From assembly GCA_964017145.1 (NCBI GenBank), contig OZ024841.1:1054001-1118000 (forward strand): 64,000 nucleotides of DNA, read 5' to 3'. Below, in pieces: positions 37,178 through 49,254 of this stretch. Position 1 is the stretch's first letter. Every line of letters begins with the position of its first letter. Made by a program: the position numbers and the translations under genes. The notes beneath the pieces are model-generated. The model did not search any database. It was not told where the DNA came from and was given only the letters and a program-made list of their open reading frames with translations. Source of the DNA: Agrocybe praecox (Eukaryota > Basidiomycota > Agaricomycetes > Agaricales > Agrocybaceae).

Positions 37178-38631
37178 CTAAGCCATGGCATCCACATCTA
37201 TAACACTCTGGTCACTGACTGCCGATGAAAGGGATTCGAAACGCTCATCGACAAGTTGCTTCACGAGAGAAAACGCCGCCTTCATTGGGTATATTTCCTG
37301 TCGGATTTCCAAAACCGTATCCCGACATAAAGGACACCGGTTTTCTCTTTTTGTCAATAGGCCTCTAGACATTTTTCTCCTATCTTCGTTAAGTTGATTT
37401 TTCCAATTTCTTGCGCATGTTGCGCAAAGCACATGTCCACACGTAAAACTGGGTGAATGATATATGTGAATGTCGACCTTTAGGCATACCGAGTAAGCTA
37501 TAATTAGTACTCACATCACCGATGTCTCGAGAAATGCAGAACAGATGGGGCATTCCGCAGCATCCACCAGTTTTGTTTGGAGCTACAATCGTAATTAGTA
37601 GACATGTAGAATCGTTTGTGAATTTTCTTTACATTTTCCAGATTGGATTGTAGTATTTTCGCTTCCTAATATGTCTTCAGTTTCAGTTTCACAGCGAATA
37701 AGATAACAAAGGTCTTACATGCTTGAATAAGGCGTTCTCCTCTCTTAAACCATTTAAATCCTGGATAAATGTTAGCAATGGTGCGAGGTAGACTATAAGC
37801 ACACCTGTTCAAGTTTCTCAAGTTGGATGTTTTTTGCTGCTTCGGAAGCACATAAACGGTTCCATTGTCGACTAGCTTGCTCCATGTTTGACTTATATGA
37901 CGCTAAGTTCTAAGTAGAGGTCAGAAAGGAAAGTTTGCTCAGTAGCGTCACGTACTTCGTATACTTGATTTTGAGCAATAGTGAGTTGGTTCCTCAACGC
38001 CTCTTTCTCCTAACATATCATCAGAATGAATATTAAATCGTGTACCTGCTTCTTACCGTCATAACATTCAACAGTTTTCCGTCGTTGATTCGCATTTCAG
38101 AAGTCTTCTGCTCCAGTTCAGACTTGACTATATTCAGCTCTTCAACAAGCTTGAGATTTTCCTGGCTCTTTGCGAGAAGAGCGTCATTCACTTCACGAAA
38201 TTTGTGTTTCATCTTCTCCGTCTTGAGGTCTCGTTCGTCGCAGTGCATTGACTGAATGATATCACATATCAAGCTCAAGTCTAACCAATTTATAAATACA
38301 CGCACTGGGTTGTCAATAGCTTTGTTTTTAGCCTCATTTAACGATTCTGCGCAGACGGGCTCTTTTGTGACTGTGCTTCGCGACCCATCGCCTTCATCCT
38401 TCTCGAGCTCAAAATCGAAAGTTTTCTCCGATTTCCCCTCGAAGCGTTTCTGAAATAAGATGTTGATTAGAAATATGCGACACTTCTCTCGCAAATCCCG
38501 GATCATACCTTGGAAGAGGTGCATCGCTCTTGCTTCACTTTTTGCAAGATTGTTTCTTGCTTCTTGAGTCTCAGTTTGTACGCATCTCTGACTTTGATGG
38601 TAGTGGATTGAGTGGCACTCGATGACTGCAT
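37178..38631 (-). CDS. RING-finger protein with coiled coil
   Basis: The gene starts at the ATG at 38631 (MQSSSATQSTTIKVRD) and stops at 37178, with about eight short introns. The middle exons encode charged heptad-like sequence (FREVNDALLAKSQENLKLVEELNIVKSELEQ, in part), predicting a coiled coil. The C-terminal exons supply a C3HC4-type RING finger: a CPICSAF pair (about 37540), then SFTCGHVLCATCARNW and NRCPLCRDTV. One intron separates the first Cys pair from the Cys-His pair. RING proteins usually act as E3 ubiquitin ligases that recruit an E2; coiled coil plus C-terminal RING suggests oligomerisation. The substrate is unknown. No frame lesion was seen in the exons read. Confidence 0.7.
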
Positions 38632-38907
38632 GGTGGGGTACAGAAAGGTCGAGGATAGATGAAAGAGAAACGGTTCCGTTAACGATTATGAAGGGGCACA
38701 CCATCATGTCGCGCGGGCCGAATAGTTCTTTTGTCTAATCGTCGTAACTATTTTGGGTTCAGAAATCGGGTACCTACAGTGACACAATCTATAAGCTTCG
38801 ACGATTATTAAACCGTACATCGTTAAACCATACATTATTAAGCCATGCAGGATCCATATTTTTGATACGGCTCCTAATTTAAACGGCATGAAAATATCCT
38901 TGCTTTT
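38632..38907. other. Short intergenic region
   Basis: The gap between the RING gene start and the aminotransferase remnant. It has a local near-repeat (ATTATTAAACCGTACATCGTTAAACCATACATTATTAAG-like words at 38805-38845) and nothing coding. Confidence 0.4.
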
Positions 38908-40300
38908 TTAAGATCGTCCTGCATGCCCATAATCTCTGGGGCATACTAGCCTCTCGCACACCAGCCTGACCCTGCCATCGTCCACATTTGCCACCGAAAG
39001 CCTAATCCACCTCTCCTCAACCTCCTCATCCTTTCCCACAAGAATCCGTCCCTTCCGCTCGATCTACACCAAGTTCTACACGACCATCGTCATCGACTTT
39101 CTCTTCCGAGAAAAAGACGAAGGGAGGGTATCAACACTCACTTCTTCAGCCATTGCATGACCTTGACGTTCTCTGTGAATTCATCCATATTTTGGCACTT
39201 GCCTTGAGCATAGATGACACCTGGGCCTACGCACCAATTCGATGGAAGTAGAGATTTGAACAACGCATGCCTCGCGCGTAACTGGTTCGCTATATTCTCG
39301 ATAAAGGGTCTCAAAGTCAGAAGTAAAGGCGCCAATGCCAGCTGGATAGGACTTGGAGAGCATATTTGCAGTGTATCAAGCCTTCGAAAATGAAAATAAA
39401 TGGATGAAACTACTGCGCCATGGATGCGCAGCAGCTGGTGAAAAGAGGCTGTGAGTTACCGAGCCAGTTACGATGAGGTCACGGTACGTTTTGTCGATGA
39501 TGAGAGGAAGTTTGTTTGCGTGCGCGAGAGTCGCAAATGACACGATTAGGTCTGAAGGGTAAGTCGCGCCAGTGGGATTGTTGGGTGTCATTAATACGAT
39601 GACCTTGGTCTTCGAAGTAATGAGCTTTTTGCAATCTGAAACTGATGGGAGGAAGCCATTTTCGGGGCTTGTGTAGAGTGGGACAGTTTTGACGCCCATA
39701 AGGTTCAACGTCATCCTAGAACATCATTAGCGATCTGCCCTCTGTTTTCACGCAAGATAAATACTCACTGGTGATTAAAGTACCTGATAATTAGAATTAA
39801 AATGGTCTGACTTTAGTTCATTCAATGGAGTGAAAAGAACGGCAACATACCAAGGCACAGGAAGAATAACTTCATTCCCCGGGTCCGCTAGACTCATCGC
39901 CACAGCGACAAAAGCCAAATTACACCCAGACATCAAGGGCACATTATCGACCTTCAAGTCCGAATCTGCACCATAAACAACCGTCATTTCTCCCGTGCCA
40001 GCGAGTATACCCGAAGCTTGACGGTGACGACGCAGCCTGCCCAAAGCAGTTTGCACTTCTTGCGGAGGTGGTATGCGGAGAACACCCTGGAACATGTCGA
40101 GAAGTGGGAGGCTGGCGGTAGCTTTGTATCGTGCTGCCCATTTGTACGCCTTTGGAATCCTGGTGGCGTATATATGGAAATAAGTATCATCTTTTTTAAG
40201 AGAGTTTTGGGCAGCGAGCGAGAAACAAGACTTACGGAGCAATTGTCGTCAGCACCCCCCACTAGACAGCCTAAAAACATAGCGAAGATGCATTTCCGAG
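38908..40300 (-). pseudogene. Class I/II aminotransferase, rearranged pseudogene
   Basis: The minus strand carries collinear parts of a PLP-dependent aminotransferase: IPKAYKWAARYKATASLPL, VVYGADSDLKV, NLAFVAVAMSLADPGNEVI, LPVPWY, then MTLNLMGVKTVPLY, VIVLMTPNNPTGATYP, DKTYRDL (normally with an acidic residue at the second position) and the PLP-lysine motif SFSKA at about 39380. After SFSKA about 30 residues are missing and the frame changes (LLLTLRPFIENIANQLRARH is in another frame). A foreign segment (NMDEFTENVKVMQWL) follows, before the genuine end RWIRLSVANVDDGRVRLV (about 38940-39000). The 5' part is duplicated at 15646-16010. Confidence 0.75.
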
Positions 40301-40437
40301 TGTTTATTTGTCTGGATTTTTTTTTGTAGGTCGTCGTTGAAGATTGAAGGTCGTCCGCTACGCTGGTGAGAGCACGGTTGTGATAACGGGAATATACGGG
40401 TCGAGTAAACATACGGAAAATCGAGAGGAAATGGAGT

Positions 40438-40770
40438 TCAGATACGGGTTCGTTGTGTGTTCATTGAGGCTTTGTTCCAGCACTTCCTACGCCCAATCCT
40501 TCGCATCTCCTCGACCACTGCTCTGACTTTCTGGAATTCTTTCCAGCATCCTAATCGAGTTTCACCGTTGGCTGGGTCAACGTTGAGGCGATAAGGTAAA
40601 GCCTCGACGAAGCGAACGTTCAAGGCTAGCCATTGCATGACCTTGACATTCTCTACGAATTCATCTATATTTTGGCGCTCGCCTTAAGCATAGATGACGC
40701 CTAGGTATCCGACTTTGGCAAAACCTTCGAGGGTCAGTGAAGAGGTCGATTGTTGGAGAGACCGGCGCTT
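40438..40770 (-). pseudogene. Gene fragment duplicated in part inside the aminotransferase remnant
   Basis: The minus strand reads EFVENVKVMQWLALNVRFVE, then GCWKEFQKVRAVVEEMRRIG, and ends at 40438. Upstream in the same frame, GYLGVIYA is followed by TAA; the copy at 39135-39230 has CAA at that codon (IYAQGKCQNMDEF). The two stretches (40625-40705 and 39145-39225) are near-identical at the DNA level. The gene family was not recognised. Confidence 0.55.
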
Positions 40771-41500
40771 GTTTGGGGAGATGAGAGATGAGATGGTGTG
40801 AAGTGAACAGGACATGAAATATTTCTCGCTCTGATGACTGGTCACTGGGCAGGAGAAGGTCGAACAGCGCCTTTTGTCCTTTCGTCGTCCATGGCTGCTT
40901 GGGTGTCGGATTCTTCACGCAATAAAGGCAGTAAATAAAGCGACACAAGCTGGTAGAAGGGGTGACTATATGTAAGAAATACAGTAAATAGAAAACGCTA
41001 ATAAAGAGAGTAAGGACACACTCGGAGTTCAATATTTCCTGCATCCGCTATGATAGCCTGCCCCTTGTCTTGTTCGGCACGAGTGATTCCATCATCTTTG
41101 ACTGATATATTCTTCTTCAAATCGACGAGTCCTCCTTGATCTGGAACCAGATTTTGGCGTTGTCGAGGCGAATGCTGAACGACCCCACGTCCAATGGTTG
41201 GAACCCGACTTGAGGCTATGTGAAGTGCTGAAGTAACGAACGAAGCTAGTGCACAGAGGTGTGGTTGTTGCCGATGATGAAGCAACAAGCTGAGTAGTGG
41301 TAAGAAAATCTGACGTTCACTGATCTAGACGATGGTAAGCTCGTTGGGAAATTCAAGCGGAGTTTGAAATTGAAGTCCTCGCTTGACCGTATCATCTCAG
41401 CGCTGAGCGTTGCGTCAATCAAGGCGTCAATATTTTGATTTCTAATTTCCCTAATTTTAATGTATCCAGAAAAAGAAGAAAAGCATGTAATCACGAAATG
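40771..41500 (-). other. Unidentified gene fragments
   Basis: Open stretches on the minus strand (for example GGLVDLKKNISVKDDGITRA at about 41060-41150, and NIDALIDATLSAEMIRSSED near 41400) read like exons of a conserved protein separated by short introns. They may be the upstream part of the fragment at 40438-40770. I could not name the family, and no convincing start was found. Confidence 0.35.
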
Positions 41501-41705
41501 TCATCAGAATAAATAAAAGAGTATAGGGTTAGACGTCAGATCGTCAGACTCTGACCAGACTTGCAGATATCGGCTCAGGCCCTACTAGTTATTACTAATT
41601 AATAGTCAAGCCAAAGTTAACCCCATCATAATAATATCATTTTGGCTTTTACTTATCGATCATCCTCATATCCTCTCCTCATCTGGAGCAGAATTTCTAG
41701 GTGTT

Positions 41706-44700
41706 ATGCCTTTGTATGTGTGCACTTGTACATATAGGCGATGCTGCGATACCATAAATCCTCGTACCGGGCAATCAGGAGTGGAGTTGTCTGCGCGGAC
41801 GTTCAAAACTCATCAGAACGATGAGAAAAATAAAGATCTAAAGAGGCGTTCAGAGAAAGCGCACGCAGAGGCCCTCATGAGGCGCGACGATTCAATTGAT
41901 GCTGCACTTTCCCGACTGACATTGTCTGGAAACCCTGTACCACTGGCTGCAATTCCTAAACCCGAAACTCAACGATCTACGAAATACAAACGGGACAGGG
42001 TTGAGGAGATTGTTAGTTATCTCAGCCACGAGAAGGATAGAATTGGGGGTCTCATTCGCGATATTGATGCTCTCGCTTCCATTCCTGATGACCCACCTGA
42101 AATCGCTGTCCACGAGGCTCTCAAACGCTGCGAAACTATCTCTTCTGTAGTGGAGGAAATAGGGCAAATAATCGCACTATCCAATCGAGGCGCCTTCCGC
42201 AAAGAAGAATCGGTCAGATTTCTTCGAGAAGAGGCCAGAATAGAATTAGATTACCTTTTACAACGACTCAAGACAGTCAAAAAGGAATGGGGGAGGGTTC
42301 TCGACGAAAAAGAAGTTGGACGACAAGAATTCATCACTCAATACCCAGCAAATTTCAATTCTGGTAATACCCATATTCTCATAACTACATTACTTGGGCT
42401 AATTACCTACTATATGTCCACAGAACATCACTTTCATTCTATCCTCGAAGATGCCGAAAGCATTGTCCAGCTTGTCATCTTCATGATTGTTGCATGCCAT
42501 GTCATACTCGGATTATCACGTCGCGGGTGTTATTGGTTATTCTCTATGAGCCAGTACCTGATAGAAACCTCCGTGAAACGGGCATCGTCCGATGGCAAAA
42601 CTATTTCTCTTTATTTCGAGCGTATATTTGGAAATTTTCCTCACGATGTACGGGCGGCCGCAGCTAACTTCAAACTCGAGGGGAAATCCACCGTCCACGC
42701 TGCATGTATCAGATGCTATGCGGTTTATGGCCCCATCTATCAAAATGACATACCCACCTATCCACAACGATGCAACTCGAGTCGTTATGGTACTCGCTGC
42801 GGAGAACTTCTTACCAGGCCGAAGAAATACCAAAAACATACGATTTATGTTCCTCTCAAGCCATACGTGGTCTTCGATTTTCAAGACTGGTTCGCAAACA
42901 TGATGTCTCGGAACGGGTACGAGAAAATGATGGATGATGCCTGGAAAAAGATGCCAGGTGATAGTTCCACGGAGGAAACCCCTATCGAAGACATCTTTCA
43001 AGGCGATGTCGTCAGGGAGTTTAAAGGCAACAACGGGAAGCACTTCAGCCAAATGGGTGACAGAGATTCTGGGCGATATTTATTTTCGTTGGGGTTTGAC
43101 TTTTTCAATCCACTCAGAAACCTGGCCAATGGAAAGAAAGTTTCCGTCGGCATTCTTGCAATGATATGTCTCAATTTGCCCATCGAGTTGAGAAACAAAC
43201 CGGAAAATATTTTTTTGGCTGCAGTCATCCCTGGACCGAAAGAACCTCCTCCCGACGCCATCAATCATTATGTGCGACCTTTCGTGGATATGTTTCTTGC
43301 ACTATGGAAAGGCGTATACTTCTCAAGGACCGCTTTATTCGATCATGGACGTCTAGTTTTCTGCGCGATCATTGCATTCATCTGCGATCTCCTTGCTGCT
43401 AGAAAGTTGGGTGGTTTTGCGGCATGTACCCACGAATATTTCTGTACTGTTTGCTGGAGCAATCTTACTGAGAACACTCTTGCCGACTTTTCCTTCGAGA
43501 ACTGGAAGAAACGTACCATTCACACCTGTCGATACTACGCTGCGAAATATCGTGAAGCAACCAATGAAAAAATTGCCGCGTCCTGGTTCGATAGGTCTGG
43601 AATACGCGACTCGGAGCTCCTTCGATTACCGTACTACGATCCTACCAAGCACTTAGTTATTGACCCAATGCACAATCTCTTTCTGGGTCTCATAAAAGAA
43701 CACTTCCAGAATATTCTAGGATATCGACCCAAGAAAAAGAAGGGCGAGGAGGATGACGACGAAGCTGCTTCTGTGTACGCTTTTGAAGTACACCCAACCG
43801 ACTCTAATCCGGTGCCGTCGGGTAAACGACCAAGAGCAGGGGTGAAGCGCCTCGTTAGACTCATTCGATCTTCTATCACATTCTCCAAACACGATAAAGA
43901 TAGCTTTGAGAACGAGCTGAAACAATGGCACACCGGAACAATTCAAATTTCTTCCCTGGTCTATGTAGGTAAGGCTGTGGGGTGCCTGCCAGAGACTATG
44001 ACATCCAAAGGTAAAGACCTCGCCGTTCTTAACGAAAAGGGGAAGCCGGTAAAGAAGAAAAAAGCTGAATTGGCAAGAATCCTGTTGACCTGGGTGAGAA
44101 ATCAATGTTTTATCAATGGTGCTGAATTTTGACATTCATTACAGCGTCTGTATCAGCAACTACAACCGATGGTTGACACCACCAGACTCTGTGGGCGCGT
44201 TTTTACAGAGGCTGAGATACAAGCCCTCTGGAACGATATTGATGCTATGGTGAAGCCGTCCTGGGCAACATCTGTTCCGACCACGATCTCGTCGATGGGA
44301 CCCAAGCTGAAATCAGACCAATGGCGTGCCGTCGGTTCTCTTTATCTCCCTGTAACATTAATTCGTCTATGGTCGGATTCAAATTCAGATTGGGTAGACG
44401 AGGAAGAGAGGACATACAGAGAAGCTCGCCGCAAAATTCTTCATCTCACTATGTTACTTTGCTCAGCAATTGTGATCGTGACCTCTCGTGTGGTTTCAAA
44501 GCGTCATTCTCTCGAATATCGAAAATACATGGTGGAATACAGAAAGGAACTTGCGAAAATATTCGATAATTATAAACCCCATCCAAATCATCACATGGCA
44601 ATGCATATTGGCGAGTTTCTTTCTATGTACGGACCAGTCTATGGATGGTGGACCTTTCCGTTCGAGCGAATGATCGGAAATCTTCAGAGAATACCCACTA

Positions 44701-45449
44701 ATTACAAGGAAGGTGTGCCGTCTTATAACTGTTGATGTGATGGTAAATAAATTTCTGACTGATGTTTAGGAGAATACGAAGAAACTATCGCCCGAACATG
44801 GAATCGATCTTCCAACTTGAAAGCGCTTTTCTTCAAACCTTCGTGTCCAAAGCCAATACGATTTTGTAGGGACATGTTCGAAAAATTGGTCCGACCTCAG
44901 AACCGAAACACACTAGCTTATTCTTCAATTTTGGATGCAGACGAAGATGAAGATGATATATCTTATGCCGCCCTGCGAGGAAATTCCACAAAGATCACAA
45001 CAACTCTACATCACGCATTTACTAATGCACTTGGTCGACGTGGCGCTCAGATCCCCTCAACTGCCAATTCAATGAATCGCCTTTCTGTGGCAGGAATATC
45101 CTACACCACAAGCGCAGTACATGAGGGTAATAGTGGCATTTTCTGCAAAGATCACGGTATCCCTCTTTCCATTGTCAATATTCTCGAGTTTGAAGAGAGC
45201 TCCGTCCCCGTGAACACCGACACGGTTTGGTTGGTCGTGAAGCGTTACCGGAGGGCATCAGGGATTGACAGGGATCCATATGCAAGGTATCCTCATTTGA
45301 AAGCTAAAGTATGGAGTGAGGATCTAGAGGACAGTGTCGAGGTAGTCCCTCTTTCTTCGGTTAAGACTCATTTTGCGAAATGCAGTGTCCTGCTTGAAGG
45401 TGGTTCGTACACTGTTGTCGTATCTCTCGATCGCACTACCTCTGTCTAA
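41706..45449 (+). CDS. CACTA (EnSpm-type) transposase, Tnp2 family
   Basis: Exons 41706-44093, 44145-44712 and 44770-45449 (introns 51 and 57 bp) join in frame to 1211 residues. The N-terminus has a Cys-rich putative zinc site (CTCTYRRCCD, then a His in RTFKTHQN). The core matches fungal Tnp2 transposases: FDFFNPLRNLANGKKVSVGI, AMICLNLPIELRNKPENIFL, VIPGPKEPP, CDLLAARKLGGFA with nearby Cys residues, and VIDPMHNLFLGLIKEHF. The C-terminal exon contains the usual late domain (RRAS-DPYARYPHLKAKV). Tnp2 cuts CACTA elements at their terminal repeats. No stop or frameshift was found, so the gene may be functional. Terminal CACTA-type inverted repeats could not be located by eye, so element borders are undefined. 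Confidence 0.85.
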
Positions 45450-45499
45450 CTTCTAAACTTCTAACATGACACCGCGTTAACCTTATAGCTAAATTTACA

Positions 45500-45830
45500 A
45501 TAAATCAATAGATGTGACCAAATCTGATCTCGCCCAAGGTAACCGACTGTCAAGTTTCAACAAGTTTCCTGCAGTAAGGTGAATATGGTGCAAACGCAGT
45601 CCTGGGCAGCTGAAATGTGCCAGAACCCGAGAGTGAGATTTTGAGAGTCGTATGTGTATAGAGGAAGGAAAAAGAAATAAAGAAGATGAAAAAAGGCGAA
45701 GCCAGAGTGAGCGAAGCGATGTGAAGAAATCTCGAAGTCGGCAAATCATGCACCGTGAATATGACGTTTGGAGAGACTCACCAAGGCTGCGAGCAGTGCC
45801 GGATGCTGACGAATGTAGATCTGAAAGGCT
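45500..45830. other. Short region without a recognised gene
   Basis: The gap between the transposase stop and the RT relic. Overlapping frames of 60-85 codons on the minus strand have no motif. Confidence 0.4.
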
Positions 45831-45834
45831 TCAA

Positions 45835-46560
45835 ACGAGGTGGTGACGACGAGCAGCTCGAACATCTGGGTAGTATGATTCGAGCTGGTTGCAGATGCCG
45901 GAAAGGTACAACTTTACTGAGGAAGGCTTGATATGGTGCGACATATGGACAACAAAATAGCGGAGCGTGTCTGGGGTGGCCGCTTACCACGTTCGGCAAA
46001 TTTTGAGCAAATTCACGCAGTTCTGCTATTAAATCTGTGCGAGAGCCGAGTGGCATACCATGCATCGTACGGTTTGTAGTACATCAGGTTTCCTTCGAAA
46101 TCCCATAACAAGGTGTCATCTGCATAGGACAAGAGAAAAGAAATATTCCCAGATTGCAGCCGCAGTCCTAACCCCAAAATTGCAGGATCGATCCACATAG
46201 TATTCATCGTCTACCCGGATGACCTGCTTGATTTGCCACAGAGGATGCTTTGGTTGCTGACGATGAGCCCGTTGAACATCAAACAAGTTGAAGACCACGA
46301 GACGAACATTGGGGCCATGAGTAGCCCGAGCTCGCAGGAGTGCACGACCGAGATCGTGGAGAGAATCAAGAGGAACCGACAAGGATTTCTTCTGAATGAG
46401 GTCGTTACAAGCGAAAGGTTGCGCGCTGTGATTCACACACATACGCAACTTCCCTGTCCGGTTATTGGTAGCCACAACCAACGGAATTCCCAGCATACCC
46501 GGAAACAAGCGTGAACGACCTCGACATATCGTTGCAGTCGTATAAAGTCCAAGTGATCAG
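45835..46560 (-). pseudogene. Relic of an RT/tyrosine-recombinase (DIRS-like) retroelement
   Basis: The minus strand first encodes an N-terminal RT region (LPGMLGIPLVVATNN, a variant of the fungal LPG-M...VAPK motif; DLGRALLRARATHGPNVRLV) and then SYADDTLLWDFEGNLMYY, which carries the YADD catalytic motif of reverse transcriptase. Further down, in another frame, HIKPSSVKLYLSGICNQL and SYYPDVRAARRHHLV resemble the core-binding N-terminal domain of tyrosine recombinases. The order RT then recombinase is that of DIRS-type elements. RNase H and most of both domains are missing and stops intervene, so this is a dead fragment. Confidence 0.6.
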
Positions 46561-46859
46561 GGTTCGAAATGCTATTGCGCACTTTCAGGATGACAGGTAA
46601 GTCAGCATCTTCCGTTATTGCCCCTGTAAACTCTCAACACTGAATCAACAAGAGGTCGGTTAGGATGGTCTGAAAGATGACATCCTTCAAATTCGCGAAC
46701 AAAGAGATTTTCATGGCGTATGGAATTTTTCTCAGGGTCGGCCGTTTTTGAACTTTGGTGTTAGATGTTTAAATTAGTACGATTTACCAGGTCCACTTGA
46801 AAACTTCTGACGTTTCTGACACACGATTTTCTCATACAGGCGCTCAGCACCCAGCCCCT

Positions 46860-47510
46860 CCGCTTACTGCATGGACGTGGGCAGTGCCTGGTGTGGTGTG
46901 AGGCTTGCTCGACACCTCATGCACGAAGGCAGCGCACGCCAAGCGCCAAACGACGACGATGACGGCAACAACAACTCAACGTCGACGACAACGACGAACG
47001 ACGATGATGATGAACGACGACGTGCCCCTCCCCTCCTGACCATCAACCACAACGTAGCCCCTCCCCTCACTGCAGGGATGTGGGTCGTCCTCACCGCTAA
47101 CGATGACCGCGCCAACGACAGCACCTTGCCCTTTCCCTCTTTGTTGGGATATGGGCAGTGCACTTGCGATGACACGGTCGACGGAGAACGAACACGGACA
47201 CGGACGACCAGCGGGCACGAACGATGAGCACGAACGACGAGCGAGCACGAACGACTACCGGGGTACGGACGAGGAGGCCGATTAGACAACGACACGAAGG
47301 CCAGGCCGAGGGCGGGTACGAAACGCAGGGCATGGCGAGTACAGCTGCCAGGGCGTTGGAGTACGACTGTGATGGCATATACGACGGCGACGGCGAGGGG
47401 GAGACAAGCGGGGATGAGGAAGAGTACGATGGCGAAGACGAGAGCACTCGTCTTCACATCTTGCTCCTTTTCCCCTCTTTTCTTGACGTTGTCCCCCTTA
47501 CATAGCACTT
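46860..47510. repeat. GC-rich low-complexity patch
   Basis: Sequence dominated by ACGACG/GACGAC and GAGCACGAACGAC words, open in several frames on both strands (up to 214 codons). The frames are compositionally biased and contradictory, so no gene is called. Confidence 0.6.
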
Positions 47511-48029
47511 AGAAACTGTATTATATGTAAAGTAACGTAAAACACAAAATAAAATGTTTTTTGAATTTTTATTATATGTTTTAGAAGAAGTGTACCAAAG
47601 TGGCAATAACTGCCGAATTGAGAGGTGCCGCCCAACTCAAATGTTCGTAAGTGTTTTGCAGGACTATCTAATCTAATCTAGCCCTAGAAAATATGTGGAT
47701 AGAGTATACATATATAGTACGAAAAATGATCATATCATAATTAACTTTTGTGTTAGTACACGGGCGCGACATAGTACACTAAAAATAAGATAAACAATAA
47801 TAGCTAAAGCTAAAGACTCGTACTGCCGCGCGTAGCGGTGGCCCTGCAAAACAAGTAATTTGTCTGTATACGGAATCGCTCGATGAGCTCCTGCCTTCCG
47901 CGTAAGTCGTAGTCCATATCCCTGGACCCACACGGGCTCTGTCATTTCAATAGAGAAATAAACGCAAAATTTCCCCCTGAAATATTCTCATATCTTCATG
48001 TTCTGTTTGCCTCAACCCTACAGTGCCTC
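47511..48029. other. No supported gene
   Basis: AT-rich spacer. A 71-codon minus-strand frame (47730-47945, with GYGLRLTRKAGAHRAIP) has no recognisable family. Confidence 0.4.
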
Positions 48030-49254
48030 AGGATCTATCATATCCATCCCCCCTACCGAAGAAGGATTGTATGCACGAAATGGAGAAACATCGCTCTCCG
48101 AGAATCTCGCCTCTGGAAAGACGTTCGAAACCTTGCGCTTGGGTCCACCGCTCTCACCAGTCCAGCCGTGAATAATTAAATTAAATCCCTTCAACAATGG
48201 CTCTTATTTTCGAAACAACTCCCGCTTTCGATTCAATTTGTCTTCCCCAGTCAGAATTTTCTGTGCTCCAAGGCTAATCTCTACCACTATGGCATGCTCC
48301 TTAACCCGTACAACGATTCTAATCGACATACTTCAAGCGTCTTATTGGCATTTATGCAAGAGGAAACAAGGTGGATAACATTTGACGTCGTTTTCGATCA
48401 TTTCCTGCTCAACAAATTCCTCCAAGCTTCCCCATTCCTACAATCATCTTCTTTCGCGGCTGGACTAAAAAATGTCAAGATATCACTTGAAGGTCTTTTC
48501 ACCGTCGTGAATATCAGCAACCTCGAACGTATTTACACTTGGATCAAAAACTTACCTCGTCTGCAAACCCTTGTCCTCAGGGACGATGGTCTTCTGGGCT
48601 CGAAATGGTTATTGAAAGACATCAACACTTTGCCATTTGGAAACATACCAAAGATCCAATTTTACCGCTTCCAAATGACGGCAACAGAAGGTGCGCAGGC
48701 CTTGTCTCTATGCCACTCTGCCCAGGACGTATACTTCGTCGGCCACAATTCGGTAAACAATGTGGATCAATACGATACTATGTTATCTATTTTAACCGTG
48801 CAACCACCTCGAATACTTGTCAGTCTGACGCGAGTTTGCTTTTTTGGGATCTGAGATTTTTGACAACTATCCTCGCCCAGTTCAGTTTTCCGGCCCTGGA
48901 AGTTCTCGAGATATATTCGTGCATGGAAGCTGTCTCGACCATTTCCCCGCCTAACGCTTTCTCACGTTTTCTACGTTACCCAAATCCTCCTTTAAATACA
49001 GTGATTATGTACTCAAAAATATCAGTGTATCCGACGCTTACTCCTTTCTTTGTATCCCAGCGATACTGAGCGTACCTCATGTCGACCTATATTTCGAATT
49101 CAACACTTCAATTCAGGTGAAGGATCTCATGACTGACAATAGATACAAGTGGTTCCGGAATGGCCCTGGCTTCATTATCTGGAGGTATAATGTCAATCAT
49201 TTGGGTCACAATTTTGGCTGGAAGATACTGGATCAAGACGACGTACTCGTGTGA
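48030..49254 (+). pseudogene. F-box/leucine-rich protein pseudogene
   Basis: The plus strand shows the common mushroom F-box protein pattern: SRLWKDVRNLALGSTAL, then QQWLLFSKQLPLSIQFVF after an in-frame TAA, and a long frame (48294-48854) with Leu-rich strands. At about 48850, beside a run of six T, the frame shifts by one; it continues as LRFLTTILAQFSFPALEVLEIYS. A second shift near 49055 gives AILSVPHVDLYFEF and the natural-looking end NHLGHNFGWKILDQDDVLV before the TGA at 49252-49254. One stop plus two frameshifts make it dead. Its last codons lie inside the right inverted-repeat arm. Confidence 0.75.

Noticed and set aside
41500..45900. Terminal CACTA inverted repeats around the Tnp2 gene
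   Set aside because: CCTACTAG-like words near 41580 were considered, but no inverted partner was found downstream.
46864..47508. 214-codon minus-strand frame
   Set aside because: Low-complexity composition with equally long frames on the other strand and no domain.
47730..47945. 71-codon frame with GYGLRLTRKAGAHRAIP
   Set aside because: No recognised family and no neighbouring exon; could be a transposable-element scrap.
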